Below are positions 37,763 to 45,922 of a stretch of 62,116 bases of DNA, piece by piece (positions within the stretch are counted from its first letter, which is position 1; each line of letters opens with the position of its first letter). Where the stretch lies: contig JAERTE010000095.1 of the NCBI GenBank assembly GCA_016845145.1, positions 1 through 62,116 of the forward strand, read 5' to 3'. This DNA is from Rhodospirillaceae bacterium. Lineage in GTDB: Bacteria > Pseudomonadota > Alphaproteobacteria > Rhodospirillales > Casp-alpha2. The notes below the pieces were generated by a model. That model had not been told where the DNA came from and searched no databases. It saw nothing but the letters and a program-made list of their open reading frames with translations. The position numbers were made by a program, and so were the translations under genes.

Positions 37763-38742
37763 TTGCCGTTCAAGCCTTCCAGATTGAAAATGTTATCGGG
37801 CTTCAATTTGCTATCGAAGCAATCGAGAATGTTTTGCGCTGCCATCACGGCCATCGAGCGCATGGCGCCGTAGGACGCCGCGCCCGCATGTGGGGCGAGG
37901 ACGACATCGTCACGTTTCATCAGCGCGGCTAATACAGGGTCGTCGCGGGGCGGCGGCTCTTCGGAAAATACATCCAGCCCCGCAGCCCCCAATTGCCCTG
38001 ATTCCAGGGCGGCCAGCATTGCGGCCTCATCGACGACACCGCCGCGCGCGCAGTTGATCAGCACGCCGCCCGGTTTCATCATTTCGAATTCCGCAGACGA
38101 CATGAGATGGTAGTTACGCTCATCAAGTGGGATATGAAGGGTTACGACATCGGCTTTCGGCAATGCTTCGTGGAAATCCTCGATGCCCTCACACCCCATG
38201 TCGTCGGCCAACTGCCGGTCGAGAACGATATCGGCAACCGTGACGTTCATGCCGAACGCCCGCGCCCTGGGCGCAACTTTGCGCCCGACGCGTCCAAAGC
38301 CGACCACCAGCATGGTTGCGTCCTCCAAGTCGGTCGCCAGCAAGCCGGCGCGGGCCTGCCAATTGTCGTAGCGCACGACGGCATCGACGGCGACCAATTG
38401 CCGCGACAGCATAAGCAACATTCCCATGGTGAGTTCGGCCACCGATGTCGAGTTGGCGCCGTTGGCGATGGCGACGGGAATACCACGTTCGCTCAAGTGA
38501 GCGACATCAATATTGTCGCAACCCACACCGTGGCGAGACACGACCTCGAGTTCAGGTGCGCTCGCCAGCAGGCTGGCCGGCATTTTTGCGGTCCGGATCG
38601 CGACGCCGTGAACATTCGGCAACAATTTTGCCAACGTTTCGTGCGTGGGGTCATCGGCGTAAATGACCTCTATGTCAGCGCGTTCGTGAAGCAGCGCCAA
38701 TCCGTCTTCGTGCATGGGCTCAGTAACAAGGACTCGTTTCAT
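37759..38742 (-). CDS. D-2-hydroxyacid dehydrogenase (SerA-like)
   Basis: The protein has 327 residues. The nucleotide motif is G-F-G-R-V-G-R near residue 148. The catalytic Arg sits in N-C-A-R-G-G-V-V-D-E and the His in L-A-P-H-A-G-A. There is no C-terminal ACT domain, so this is not a typical biosynthetic 3-phosphoglycerate dehydrogenase. It probably acts on a D-2-hydroxyacid in the same pathway; the pairing with an Ldh2-type enzyme suggests oxidation of one epimer and reduction to the other, which is inference. Confidence 0.87.
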   Translation of the reverse strand: MKRVLVTEPMHEDGLALLHERADIEVIYADDPTHETLAKLLPNVHGVAIRTAKMPASLLASAPELEVVSRHGVGCDNIDVAHLSERGIPVAIANGANSTSVAELTMGMLLMLSRQLVAVDAVVRYDNWQARAGLLATDLEDATMLVVGFGRVGRKVAPRARAFGMNVTVADIVLDRQLADDMGCEGIEDFHEALPKADVVTLHIPLDERNYHLMSSAEFEMMKPGGVLINCARGGVVDEAAMLAALESGQLGAAGLDVFSEEPPPRDDPVLAALMKRDDVVLAPHAGAASYGAMRSMAVMAAQNILDCFDSKLKPDNIFNLEGLNGK

Positions 38743-38767
38743 CGATAGGAAACCTCGGTGACTTGGA

Positions 38768-39478
38768 TTATTGAAAATAGCTCGGATGAATATCTCGAAT
38801 TTCGTCGATGATCGCTAACGACTTCCCAAGGTGTACGCGCACCGCCGCCTCTGCCGCGCCTGGGTCGCCGGCTTTCAATGCGGCGATCATCGCAAGATGT
38901 TCGTCGACCACCGTTTCACGGCGCCCGTGTTCCTGCAAAAACAAGCCCCTGATCCGGTCATAGTGACCTCGCCGCGCATCGATCAAGTGTGCCAGACCAT
39001 GCACGCCGGCCAGGCTGAACATGTACTCATGGAAATTGTTGTCGGCGATTTTAAAGGCGGTTTCGTTGCCGGCTTTCAGTTCGACCGTTTGGCGATCAAT
39101 CCAGTTGTCCAGTTCGTTCAAGTTTTCCGAGGTGATCGTCTCGGCCAGCACTCGGACAACCTCGACCTCGACACTCAGGCGCAGGAAATGAACTTCGCGG
39201 GCGTGTTGGACATCAATCAATGAGACAGTCGTACGCGACTGCGGATAAATTTCGACAAGCCCTTCGTCCGACAGCCGCAAAAGAGCCTCCCGGACGGGTG
39301 TTGGACTGACCCCGAACTCCGCTGTCAGCTCACCCTTCGCGATATTGGTGCCTGGAGGAAGGACGAAGTGAATGATCCGATGTCGAAGCGCTTCATACAC
39401 TTGCTGCACAGCCGATACCGCCGGGTTTCGCCGAGGTGGGGTCTGCTGATCAGCAAGTGTTAGGGGGCTCTGCGGCAT
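38768..39478 (-). CDS. GntR/FadR-family transcriptional regulator
   Basis: The protein has 236 residues. A winged-helix DNA-binding domain (L-T-A-E-F-G-V-S-P-T-P-V-R-E-A-L-L-R) occupies residues 25-90. A helical FCD ligand-binding domain follows, with His residues in F-H-E-Y, D-E-H-L and V-H-L-G that would bind a metal and a carboxylic acid effector. It heads the minus-strand enzyme operon and diverges from the TRAP operon, so it most likely represses both until the substrate is present. Confidence 0.88.
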   Translation of the reverse strand: MPQSPLTLADQQTPPRRNPAVSAVQQVYEALRHRIIHFVLPPGTNIAKGELTAEFGVSPTPVREALLRLSDEGLVEIYPQSRTTVSLIDVQHAREVHFLRLSVEVEVVRVLAETITSENLNELDNWIDRQTVELKAGNETAFKIADNNFHEYMFSLAGVHGLAHLIDARRGHYDRIRGLFLQEHGRRETVVDEHLAMIAALKAGDPGAAEAAVRVHLGKSLAIIDEIRDIHPSYFQ

Positions 39479-39588
39479 TGGTTGTCACTCGTTATTCATC
39501 GCGGTGTGTTTGGCTGAGTTTCCCAGGCTATCCGACGAGAAGAGTGTACGCCCACGCAGCTCATCCGGAAATAGCTCTTGACTGCAAT

Positions 39589-39602
39589 ACTAATATATTA
39601 GT
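39589..39602. promoter_or_regulatory. Perfect 14-bp palindrome, putative GntR operator
   Basis: ACTAATA-TATTAGT is a perfect inverted repeat between the divergent GntR and dctP genes, about 45 bases before the dctP start. TTGACT at 39578-39583 could be the -35 box of the dctP promoter, in which case the palindrome would cover the -10 region. This position suits a repressor site. Confidence 0.6.
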
Positions 39603-39648
39603 TACTATTTTTCCGTTTCGTCAAATTTATCTAAGGGAGGACGTATCC

Positions 39649-40680
39649 GTGTATAAAAAGACTCTGACGGCGCTGGCACTCGGCGCCCTGATGACCGTGG
39701 GGGTGGCGAACGACACCTCGGCGAAAACGCTCAAATTGCAAGCCAGTTCAAAGGCCGGTGATTGGGCGCACCGCTTCATGACCGACAATTGGGGTCCGAA
39801 GTTGGGGGCCATGACCGGTGGAAAATTGAAAGTCGACGTGCTGCCAACGAAGGCTGTCGTGCCGCACCGTGAAACCATTGATGCGGTCGCCAATGGTATC
39901 CTGGACGGCGATCTCAATGCCGTGAGTTATTTCTCCGGTCGCGATCCGGCCTTCGCCGTTATCGGTGATTTGATTGCCGGTTACGACACGGTGGACCAGG
40001 TGCGCACCTTCTGCATGCACGCGGGCGGCAAGGAAATTCTGCAAAAGCTGTATGACAAGTACACCAAGGGTAAAGTCCACGTGGTTGGCTGTGGCCCCTA
40101 CGCCAAGGAAGCTTTTGTCTCGACCATTCCGATCAAGACGGTCGCCGATATGAAGGGCGTGAAAGTGCGTTCGCCGGAAGGCTTGGCGGCTGAAGTGTTC
40201 AAACGTGCCGGTGCGGCGCCTGTGTCGTTGCCATTTTCGGAAGTTTACACCGCACTTGAAAAAGGCGTCATCGACGCCGCCGATGCGTCGGCTCACGTGA
40301 ACAACAATGCATCCGGCATGTACAAAGTGGCGAAATTCCCGATCTATCCGGGCATCCACTCCATGGCCGTGTTGCAGTTCATCGTCAACAAAAAGGTCTG
40401 GAACAAGCTCGGCAAGGAAGGCCAGACGGCTCTTGAAGTTTGGTATGCGTCTTCCTACGACGCGATGCGCCGTGAAGCCGACCTGCAGGACCGTGCCATT
40501 GCCGCCAATCAGCGTGCCGGCAAAGACATCACGGTCATCGATTGGTCGACGGCAGAGCGCGCCAAGTTCCGTGAAATCGCGGTTGGCGCCTGGCACGATT
40601 TCGCCAAGAAGTCGCCGCTGGCCAAAGAAGCCCTTGATGCGCACCTGAAATATATGCGCAATGTTGGCTTGTTGAAATAA
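39649..40680 (+). CDS. TRAP transporter substrate-binding protein DctP-like
   Basis: The protein has 343 residues with a Sec signal peptide ending around T-S-A-K near residue 25. The mature sequence has the DctP fold pattern, including V-R-S-P-E-G-L-A-A-E-V-F-K with the Arg that binds the substrate carboxylate. A GTG at 39649 with GGGAGG eight bases upstream is clearly the start; the in-frame upstream codons lie within the promoter region. It would capture an organic acid in the periplasm for the DctQM permease encoded next. A terminator directly after it probably raises its level over the permease. Confidence 0.92.
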   Translation: MYKKTLTALALGALMTVGVANDTSAKTLKLQASSKAGDWAHRFMTDNWGPKLGAMTGGKLKVDVLPTKAVVPHRETIDAVANGILDGDLNAVSYFSGRDPAFAVIGDLIAGYDTVDQVRTFCMHAGGKEILQKLYDKYTKGKVHVVGCGPYAKEAFVSTIPIKTVADMKGVKVRSPEGLAAEVFKRAGAAPVSLPFSEVYTALEKGVIDAADASAHVNNNASGMYKVAKFPIYPGIHSMAVLQFIVNKKVWNKLGKEGQTALEVWYASSYDAMRREADLQDRAIAANQRAGKDITVIDWSTAERAKFREIAVGAWHDFAKKSPLAKEALDAHLKYMRNVGLLK

Positions 40681-40693
40681 CCGCCTGACGACG

Positions 40694-40728
40694 ACCGCCG
40701 CGCCAATTCAAGGCGCGGCGGTTTTTTT
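40694..40728 (+). terminator. Hairpin terminator between dctP and dctQM
   Basis: ACCGCCGCGCC pairs with GGCGCGGCGGT across AATTCAA, followed by TTTTTTT. It probably ends most transcripts after dctP with partial read-through into the permease gene, a common way to make more binding protein than permease. Confidence 0.88.
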
Positions 40729-40791
40729 CATACTCTTTGACTTTATCGTTTATGACTTTGTCTTTGATGACGCTTCTGTAAGGGGGGAAGA

Positions 40792-42825
40792 ATGCCCGGA
40801 TTCACGGAAACGATGGTTGGTGCGCCGGTGGGAGCGACATTCAACCGGTCCGTAGATCACTTCAGCCGTTTTCTCGGGTTGGCGGTTGGCAATCTGTATT
40901 TGCTGGCGGCTGTCTGCACGTTGTGGGAAGTGATTGCTCGCTACGTCTTCAACTCCCCGACCCAATGGGCGTTCGAAGTGGTGATGGTGCTTTGCGCCAG
41001 TTCTTGGATGCTGTCGGCCGGCTTCGTAACACTGCAAAAGCGCCATATCGGAATTACAGTATTTTATCTGATGGCGTCGGACAGGGTCCGGTGGTGGCTC
41101 GACGTCTTCGCTATGGTGGTCGGCGTGTTCGCGCTGTACATGTTGGTTTCCGACACGCTGATCCGCGCGCTGGAAAGCATTGATCTGGTGGAACGCGGCG
41201 GCACCGCGTGGAACTCACCGCTGCCGATGGTTCTGAAGACCGTCTTGGTGGCAGGCCTGTTCATTTATCTGGTCCAGTTGCTGGTCAACCTGAGCCGGCA
41301 TTTCCGCAGTCATCTGCTGCAGATCACGGTGTTTGCCGTTCTGGCGTTGATTTGCTTGCGATTGTTGTTGCAGATTTTTGGCCACTACGGCGGCGCCGAA
41401 AGTATGTGGCTCGGGTGGGACGAAGCGCTGATCGAATCCAGTAGCGAGTTCATTGATCAATTCCGAGTTGATCGCGATGCCGTCGGCATTGCGACGATCT
41501 CGCTCGCCATTGTTGCCGCGCTTTTGGCTTTGATGATGACGGGCATGCCGCTCGGCATTGTTACGCTGATTATCTCCGTCGTCTGCGCACTGCTGTTCTA
41601 CGGCAACACGGGCATGTATCTGGTGTCCACAAATGCCATGGATCTGTTGGAAAAATACCCATTGGTGGCAGTGCCGTTTTTCGTTTTGATGGCATCGATC
41701 CTGGAACGTGCCGGGATTGCGCAAGACCTGTTCGACGCCATGTCGATTTTTGCCGGTGGGCTGCGTGGCGGCGTTGCTTTGCAGACGACCATCGTCGCCG
41801 TCATCCTGGCCGCCATGTCGGGGGTGATGGGCGGTGAGATCGTGATGCTGGGTTTGGTCGCATTGCCGCAGATGCTCAGGCTCGGCTATGACCGCAAACT
41901 GACCATTGGTTTGATCTGCGCGTCAGGCGCATTGGCGACGCTCATTCCGCCGTCGATTGTGATGATTGTTTATGGGCTGAGCGCCAATGTGGGGATCGGT
42001 GATCTGTTTTCCGCGGGTTTCATGCCCGGACTGATGCTGGCTGCGTTCTATGTCACGTTCGTGCTGATCCGGTGTAATCTCGACCATTCCCTGGCGCCGA
42101 CTGCGGCGGAAATCGCGGCCAAGACCGGCCAAGAGACCAAACTGGGCCGTCACCAGATTTGGGCCGTAGCCATGTGTATTGTGCTGATTGTCTGTGTCAT
42201 GGGCTCGATTTACGGCGGTATCACGAGTGTCACCGAGGCCGCCGCCGTTGGCGTGTTCGGTGCCATCGGCGTTGCCGCTGTGCGGTTCCAGTTCAACTAC
42301 GCGCTGCTGCGTGATTGCCTCGCCAACACCATGTCGGTGGTCGGTACGATTATCTGGCTGATCCTCGGCGCGGTTGCTTTTGTTGGGCTCTACAACCTAA
42401 TCGGTGGCGCTGACTTCATGCGCGAACTGATCAAGGGTGCGGGCCTTGGACCACTGGGCACCATATTCGTGATGATGGCGATCTTGGTTATCCTCGGCAC
42501 ATTCATGGAATGGATTGCAATTATCTTTATCACCGTGCCGGTATTCGCGCCGGTGGTGCGCGATCTGGCGCCCGCACTGGGGATGGAACCGGAATGGGCG
42601 GCGGTATGGTTTGGCGTTCTGTTTGTCATGAACATCCAGATATACTTCCTCAGTCCGCCCTTCGGCCCGGCTTGTTTCTGGCTCAAATCGGTGGCACCGA
42701 AAGATGTTACGCTGCAGGAAATTTTCGTTAGTGTTATCCCGTTTATCGTCTTGCAGATCATCGGTATGCTGTTGGTGATGTTCATTCCGCAAATCGCGCT
42801 GTGGATGCCGCAAGCATTGAGTTAA
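40792..42825 (+). CDS. Fused TRAP transporter permease DctQM
   Basis: The protein has 677 residues. The first 180 or so form a four-helix DctQ domain with A-R-Y-V-F-N-S-P-T-Q-W, and the rest, from about 240, forms the DctM domain with some twelve helices and the conserved G-A-L-A-T-L-I-P-P-S-I block. A linking segment contains an extra hydrophobic helix joining the two. It drives sodium-dependent uptake of the substrate delivered by the DctP-like protein. A GGGGGAAG ribosome site precedes the ATG. Confidence 0.92.
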   Translation: MPGFTETMVGAPVGATFNRSVDHFSRFLGLAVGNLYLLAAVCTLWEVIARYVFNSPTQWAFEVVMVLCASSWMLSAGFVTLQKRHIGITVFYLMASDRVRWWLDVFAMVVGVFALYMLVSDTLIRALESIDLVERGGTAWNSPLPMVLKTVLVAGLFIYLVQLLVNLSRHFRSHLLQITVFAVLALICLRLLLQIFGHYGGAESMWLGWDEALIESSSEFIDQFRVDRDAVGIATISLAIVAALLALMMTGMPLGIVTLIISVVCALLFYGNTGMYLVSTNAMDLLEKYPLVAVPFFVLMASILERAGIAQDLFDAMSIFAGGLRGGVALQTTIVAVILAAMSGVMGGEIVMLGLVALPQMLRLGYDRKLTIGLICASGALATLIPPSIVMIVYGLSANVGIGDLFSAGFMPGLMLAAFYVTFVLIRCNLDHSLAPTAAEIAAKTGQETKLGRHQIWAVAMCIVLIVCVMGSIYGGITSVTEAAAVGVFGAIGVAAVRFQFNYALLRDCLANTMSVVGTIIWLILGAVAFVGLYNLIGGADFMRELIKGAGLGPLGTIFVMMAILVILGTFMEWIAIIFITVPVFAPVVRDLAPALGMEPEWAAVWFGVLFVMNIQIYFLSPPFGPACFWLKSVAPKDVTLQEIFVSVIPFIVLQIIGMLLVMFIPQIALWMPQALS

Positions 42826-42838
42826 TTAGGAGGAAATC

Positions 42839-43000
42839 TTGTCTAGCAACGTTGACCACCAAGAAGACTTCCATGACGATTTCGAGGACCACGAGGCCGC
42901 CGATAGTGACTTTTACGGGGTTAAACCCGGTATTGTCGGGATCTTGATCGGATTGGGAATGATCGCTTTTATGTTCGCCCTGGCTGATGGGTTTGCCTAA
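42839..43000 (+). CDS. Small single-helix membrane protein in the TRAP operon
   Basis: The protein has 53 residues. An acidic, His-containing N-terminus (D-H-Q-E-D-F-H-D-D-F-E-D-H-E) is followed by one membrane helix from about residue 31 (G-I-V-G-I-L-I-G-L-G). AGGAGG at 42828-42833 lies five bases before a TTG codon and fixes this unusual start; an ATG is not available. The gene sits three bases before the dehydratase and 13 after the permease. I do not recognise a family. It could be a transporter accessory subunit. Easily missed because of its size and TTG start. Confidence 0.7.
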   Translation: MSSNVDHQEDFHDDFEDHEAADSDFYGVKPGIVGILIGLGMIAFMFALADGFA

Positions 43001-43003
43001 ATC

Positions 43004-44743
43004 ATGAGTAACAAAAAGAAAGCGCCGGAAGATCTACGGAGCTATCGCTGGTACGGTGTCCAAGACCTCAGAGCCTTCGGGCATCGCTCGCGCACCATGC
43101 AGATGGGGTACGATTCCGCGGATTGGGCCGGCAAACCGATCATCGGCATTATCAACACCTGGTCCGATATCAATCAGTGCCACGTGCATTTCAAGGACCG
43201 TGTCGAACATGTGAAACGCGGCATATTGCAGGCTGGTGGGTTTCCTATCGAATTGCCGGCGATTTCGCTGTCCGAGCCTATCGTCAAACCCACCACGATG
43301 CTGTACCGCAACTTCCTCGCCATGGAGACGGAGGAGTTGATCCGCTCGCACCCCGTGGACGCCTGTGTGCTCATGGGGGGATGCGACAAGACCACACCGG
43401 GCCTGCTTATGGGTGCGATTTCCATGGATTTGCCGGCGATTTTCTTCCCGGCCGGGCCGATGCTGCGTGGCAACTGGAAAGGCAAACCCCTAGGTAGCGG
43501 TTCGGACACCTGGAAATACTGGGATGATTTGCGCGAAGGCAAGATCACACAAGATGATTGGACCGAAGTCGAGGAAGGCATCGCGCGATCCTTTGGCCAT
43601 TGCATGACCATGGGTACCGCCAGCACCATGACGTCCATCGCCGAGGCCATGGGTTTCATCTTGCCGGGCGGTGCATCGATTCCGGCGCCGGATGCCAATC
43701 ATATTCGCCTTGCCACACAGACTGGCCGGCGCATCGTCGATATGACCTGGGACGACTTGAAGCCCAGTGATGTCTTGAGCCGTCAATCGTTTGAGAATGC
43801 CATTGCAGCTGCCATGGCCATGGGATGCTCGACCAATGCCATTGTGCATGTGGTGGCCATGGGCCGGCGCGCCGGATTCGATATCAGCCTTGAAGATTTC
43901 GACCGTATTGGTCGTGAAGTGCCGGTGATCGCCAACATTCGCCCTAATGGTACAACCTACTTGATGGAAGATTTTTATTACGCCGGTGGCTTGAAGGGGA
44001 TGTTGAAACGCATTGAGGAACACCTCGATGGCGGCGCCATGACCGTCAACGGCAAGACCATCGGTGATAATATCGCGAACGCCGAAGTCCATGATGACGA
44101 TGTCATCCGCACCGTGGATAACCCTATTTACGATTCAGGCGCGCTTGTTGTGCTGAAAGGCAATCTCGCGCCGGACGGTTGCGTCATGAAGGTATCGGCG
44201 ATGGACAATCGATTCCTCAAGCATACCGGTCCTGCCATGGTGTTCGACGACTATCCGGCCATGAAAGCAGCGATCAACGATGAGAATATTGATGCTACGG
44301 AAGACACCGTATTGATACTGCGCAATGCCGGCCCCAAGGGCGGACCGGGCATGCCCGAATGGGGCATGCTGCCAGTGCCGACTAAGCTGGTGAAGCAAGG
44401 CGTGCGCGATATGCTGCGCATTTCGGACGCGCGCATGAGCGGCACCAGCTATGGCGCCTGTATCCTGCACGTGGCGCCGGAATCCTACATCGGCGGCCCC
44501 TTGGCCCTGGTTGAAACAGGCGATATGATTACCGTTGATGTCGAGCAACGCCTGATCCAAATGGATGTCGATGACGCTGAACTTGAGCGCCGCCGCAGCC
44601 AGTGGGAACCTCTACCGGCGCGTTTCGAGCGCGGGTTCGGTTGGATGTTCTCGCGTCATATCAAGCAAGCCGATACGGGTTGCGATTTCGATTATTTGGA
44701 GACGGATTTCGGCGCTCCGGTCAAAGAGCCCGATATCTTCTGA
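43004..44743 (+). CDS. IlvD/Edd-family sugar-acid dehydratase
   Basis: The protein has 579 residues and is an Fe-S dehydratase of the IlvD/Edd family. Cluster cysteines are seen in M-G-G-C-D-K-T-T-P near residue 125 and F-G-H-C-M-T-M-G-T-A-S-T-M near 200, with the third in the N-terminal N-Q-C-H. Together with the catabolic setting this is closer to pentonate/hexonate dehydratases (such as arabinonate dehydratase) than to branched-chain amino acid synthesis. It would convert an aldonate to a 2-keto-3-deoxy acid, the usual substrate of the HpcH/HpaI aldolase encoded on the minus strand. Confidence 0.87.
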   Translation: MSNKKKAPEDLRSYRWYGVQDLRAFGHRSRTMQMGYDSADWAGKPIIGIINTWSDINQCHVHFKDRVEHVKRGILQAGGFPIELPAISLSEPIVKPTTMLYRNFLAMETEELIRSHPVDACVLMGGCDKTTPGLLMGAISMDLPAIFFPAGPMLRGNWKGKPLGSGSDTWKYWDDLREGKITQDDWTEVEEGIARSFGHCMTMGTASTMTSIAEAMGFILPGGASIPAPDANHIRLATQTGRRIVDMTWDDLKPSDVLSRQSFENAIAAAMAMGCSTNAIVHVVAMGRRAGFDISLEDFDRIGREVPVIANIRPNGTTYLMEDFYYAGGLKGMLKRIEEHLDGGAMTVNGKTIGDNIANAEVHDDDVIRTVDNPIYDSGALVVLKGNLAPDGCVMKVSAMDNRFLKHTGPAMVFDDYPAMKAAINDENIDATEDTVLILRNAGPKGGPGMPEWGMLPVPTKLVKQGVRDMLRISDARMSGTSYGACILHVAPESYIGGPLALVETGDMITVDVEQRLIQMDVDDAELERRRSQWEPLPARFERGFGWMFSRHIKQADTGCDFDYLETDFGAPVKEPDIF

Positions 44744-44756
44744 GTGGAGACTTAAG

Positions 44757-45482
44757 ATGACGACAGCGGAACTCAGCGCGGTGACGCGCGAGAAACTGAT
44801 GAACGTAAGCACGGCGACGATCAGCACGGCGCTGTTTAAGGTCGGGCTGAAGAACCAATTCATTCAGGATGTCCGCCCGCTGGCGCCGAAGCCTAAAAAC
44901 ATGGTCGGCCAAGCCTATACGTTGCGTTATATTCCGGCGCGCGAAGACCTGAATCCGATCACGGTGTTCCAAGATCCAACCCACCCGCAGCGTGTCGGCG
45001 TCGAGGAATGCCCGGTCGGCCACGTGATGGTGATCGACAGCCGCAAGGATGCGCGCGCCGCGTCGGCGGGGTCGATCCTGGTCACACGCATGATGAAACG
45101 CGGCGTTGCCGGTGTCGTCACCGATGGCGGGTTTCGCGACGCGCCGGAGATCGGTGGGCTTGATATTCCGACCTATCACAACCGGCCTTCCGCACCGACC
45201 AACTTAACTATTCACCAAGCCATTGAACTCAATGGCCCGATCGGTTGCGGCGATGTGGCGGTGTTTCCAGGTGACGTCATTGTTGGCGACAATGAAGGCG
45301 TTGTGGTGATCCCGTTGCATCTCGTCGATGATATCGCACATGAGGCGAGCGAGATGACGGCGTTTGAAGATTTCGTCACCGAACAGGTTTTTGCGGGCAA
45401 GGCCGTCATCGGCCTTTATCCCGCGACATCGGACGAAGCCAAGGCCGATTACGCGGAATGGCGCAAACGCACCGGCCGATAG
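44757..45482 (+). CDS. RraA/HMG-aldolase-family protein, copy 2
   Basis: The protein has 241 residues. The family motif G-V-V-T-D-G-G-F-R-D carries the metal- and substrate-binding Arg-Asp, followed by C-G-D-V-A-V-F-P-G-D and N-E-G-V-V-V-I-P. It probably acts as a retro-aldol or decarboxylating enzyme on a keto acid. The ATG at 44757, 13 bases after the dehydratase stop, is preferred because the longer frame runs back through the dehydratase gene. It closes the TRAP operon. Confidence 0.83.
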   Translation: MTTAELSAVTREKLMNVSTATISTALFKVGLKNQFIQDVRPLAPKPKNMVGQAYTLRYIPAREDLNPITVFQDPTHPQRVGVEECPVGHVMVIDSRKDARAASAGSILVTRMMKRGVAGVVTDGGFRDAPEIGGLDIPTYHNRPSAPTNLTIHQAIELNGPIGCGDVAVFPGDVIVGDNEGVVVIPLHLVDDIAHEASEMTAFEDFVTEQVFAGKAVIGLYPATSDEAKADYAEWRKRTGR

Positions 45483-45616
45483 CGGCACCGTTTTGAAAAC
45501 CCGACAAATGCGCATATTTTTTGGGGCGGCGGTGCAGCCGATTGACATTCAAGCTAAGACATATCGTAGTGCGGGTGTTTGACTAGACACAGAATTCCTG
45601 GACCCGGAGCGCAATC

Positions 45617-45922
45617 GTGCCAAAAGGCACACTACGAATACTGATTGTTTTTATTGCAGCCTGTCTGGTGCTGCTCATGGTATTTCGGTTTGCTGAGTGG
45701 CGGGCTGGGTCTGTGGCGCTCGAGCGGTATTGCGACGCACCCGAACAGCATTTGGGCTATGTTCGGAAAATATTGACCGAACAGCAACCTGCCGGAGAGC
45801 AAAGCCGAAGGCCGTTTATAGTTGCCGCCAAGTTGATCTATTTCGTTCCGCGGCGCGCCGAGGAAACGGTCGAGGCTTATCTCCGTCGAATAGAACAAAG
45901 GATTGATGAGACGTGTCCATAG
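45617..45922 (+). CDS. Small membrane-anchored protein coupled to a sensor kinase
   Basis: The protein has 101 residues with one N-terminal membrane helix (about 8-25) and a periplasmic, basic, Cys-containing remainder (Y-C-D-A-P near 39 and a final C-P). I recognise no family. It starts at a GTG and its end overlaps the kinase start by ten bases, so the two are translationally coupled. A role in signal input to the kinase is plausible but unproven. The gap before it (45483-45616) should hold the promoter; I see no clear boxes. Confidence 0.6.
   Translation: MPKGTLRILIVFIAACLVLLMVFRFAEWRAGSVALERYCDAPEQHLGYVRKILTEQQPAGEQSRRPFIVAAKLIYFVPRRAEETVEAYLRRIEQRIDETCP

Noticed and set aside
43004..44743. 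Dihydroxy-acid dehydratase IlvD for branched-chain amino acid synthesis
   Set aside because: The operon context is substrate uptake and aldolase-type catabolism, and the sequence is closer to sugar-acid dehydratases of the same family.
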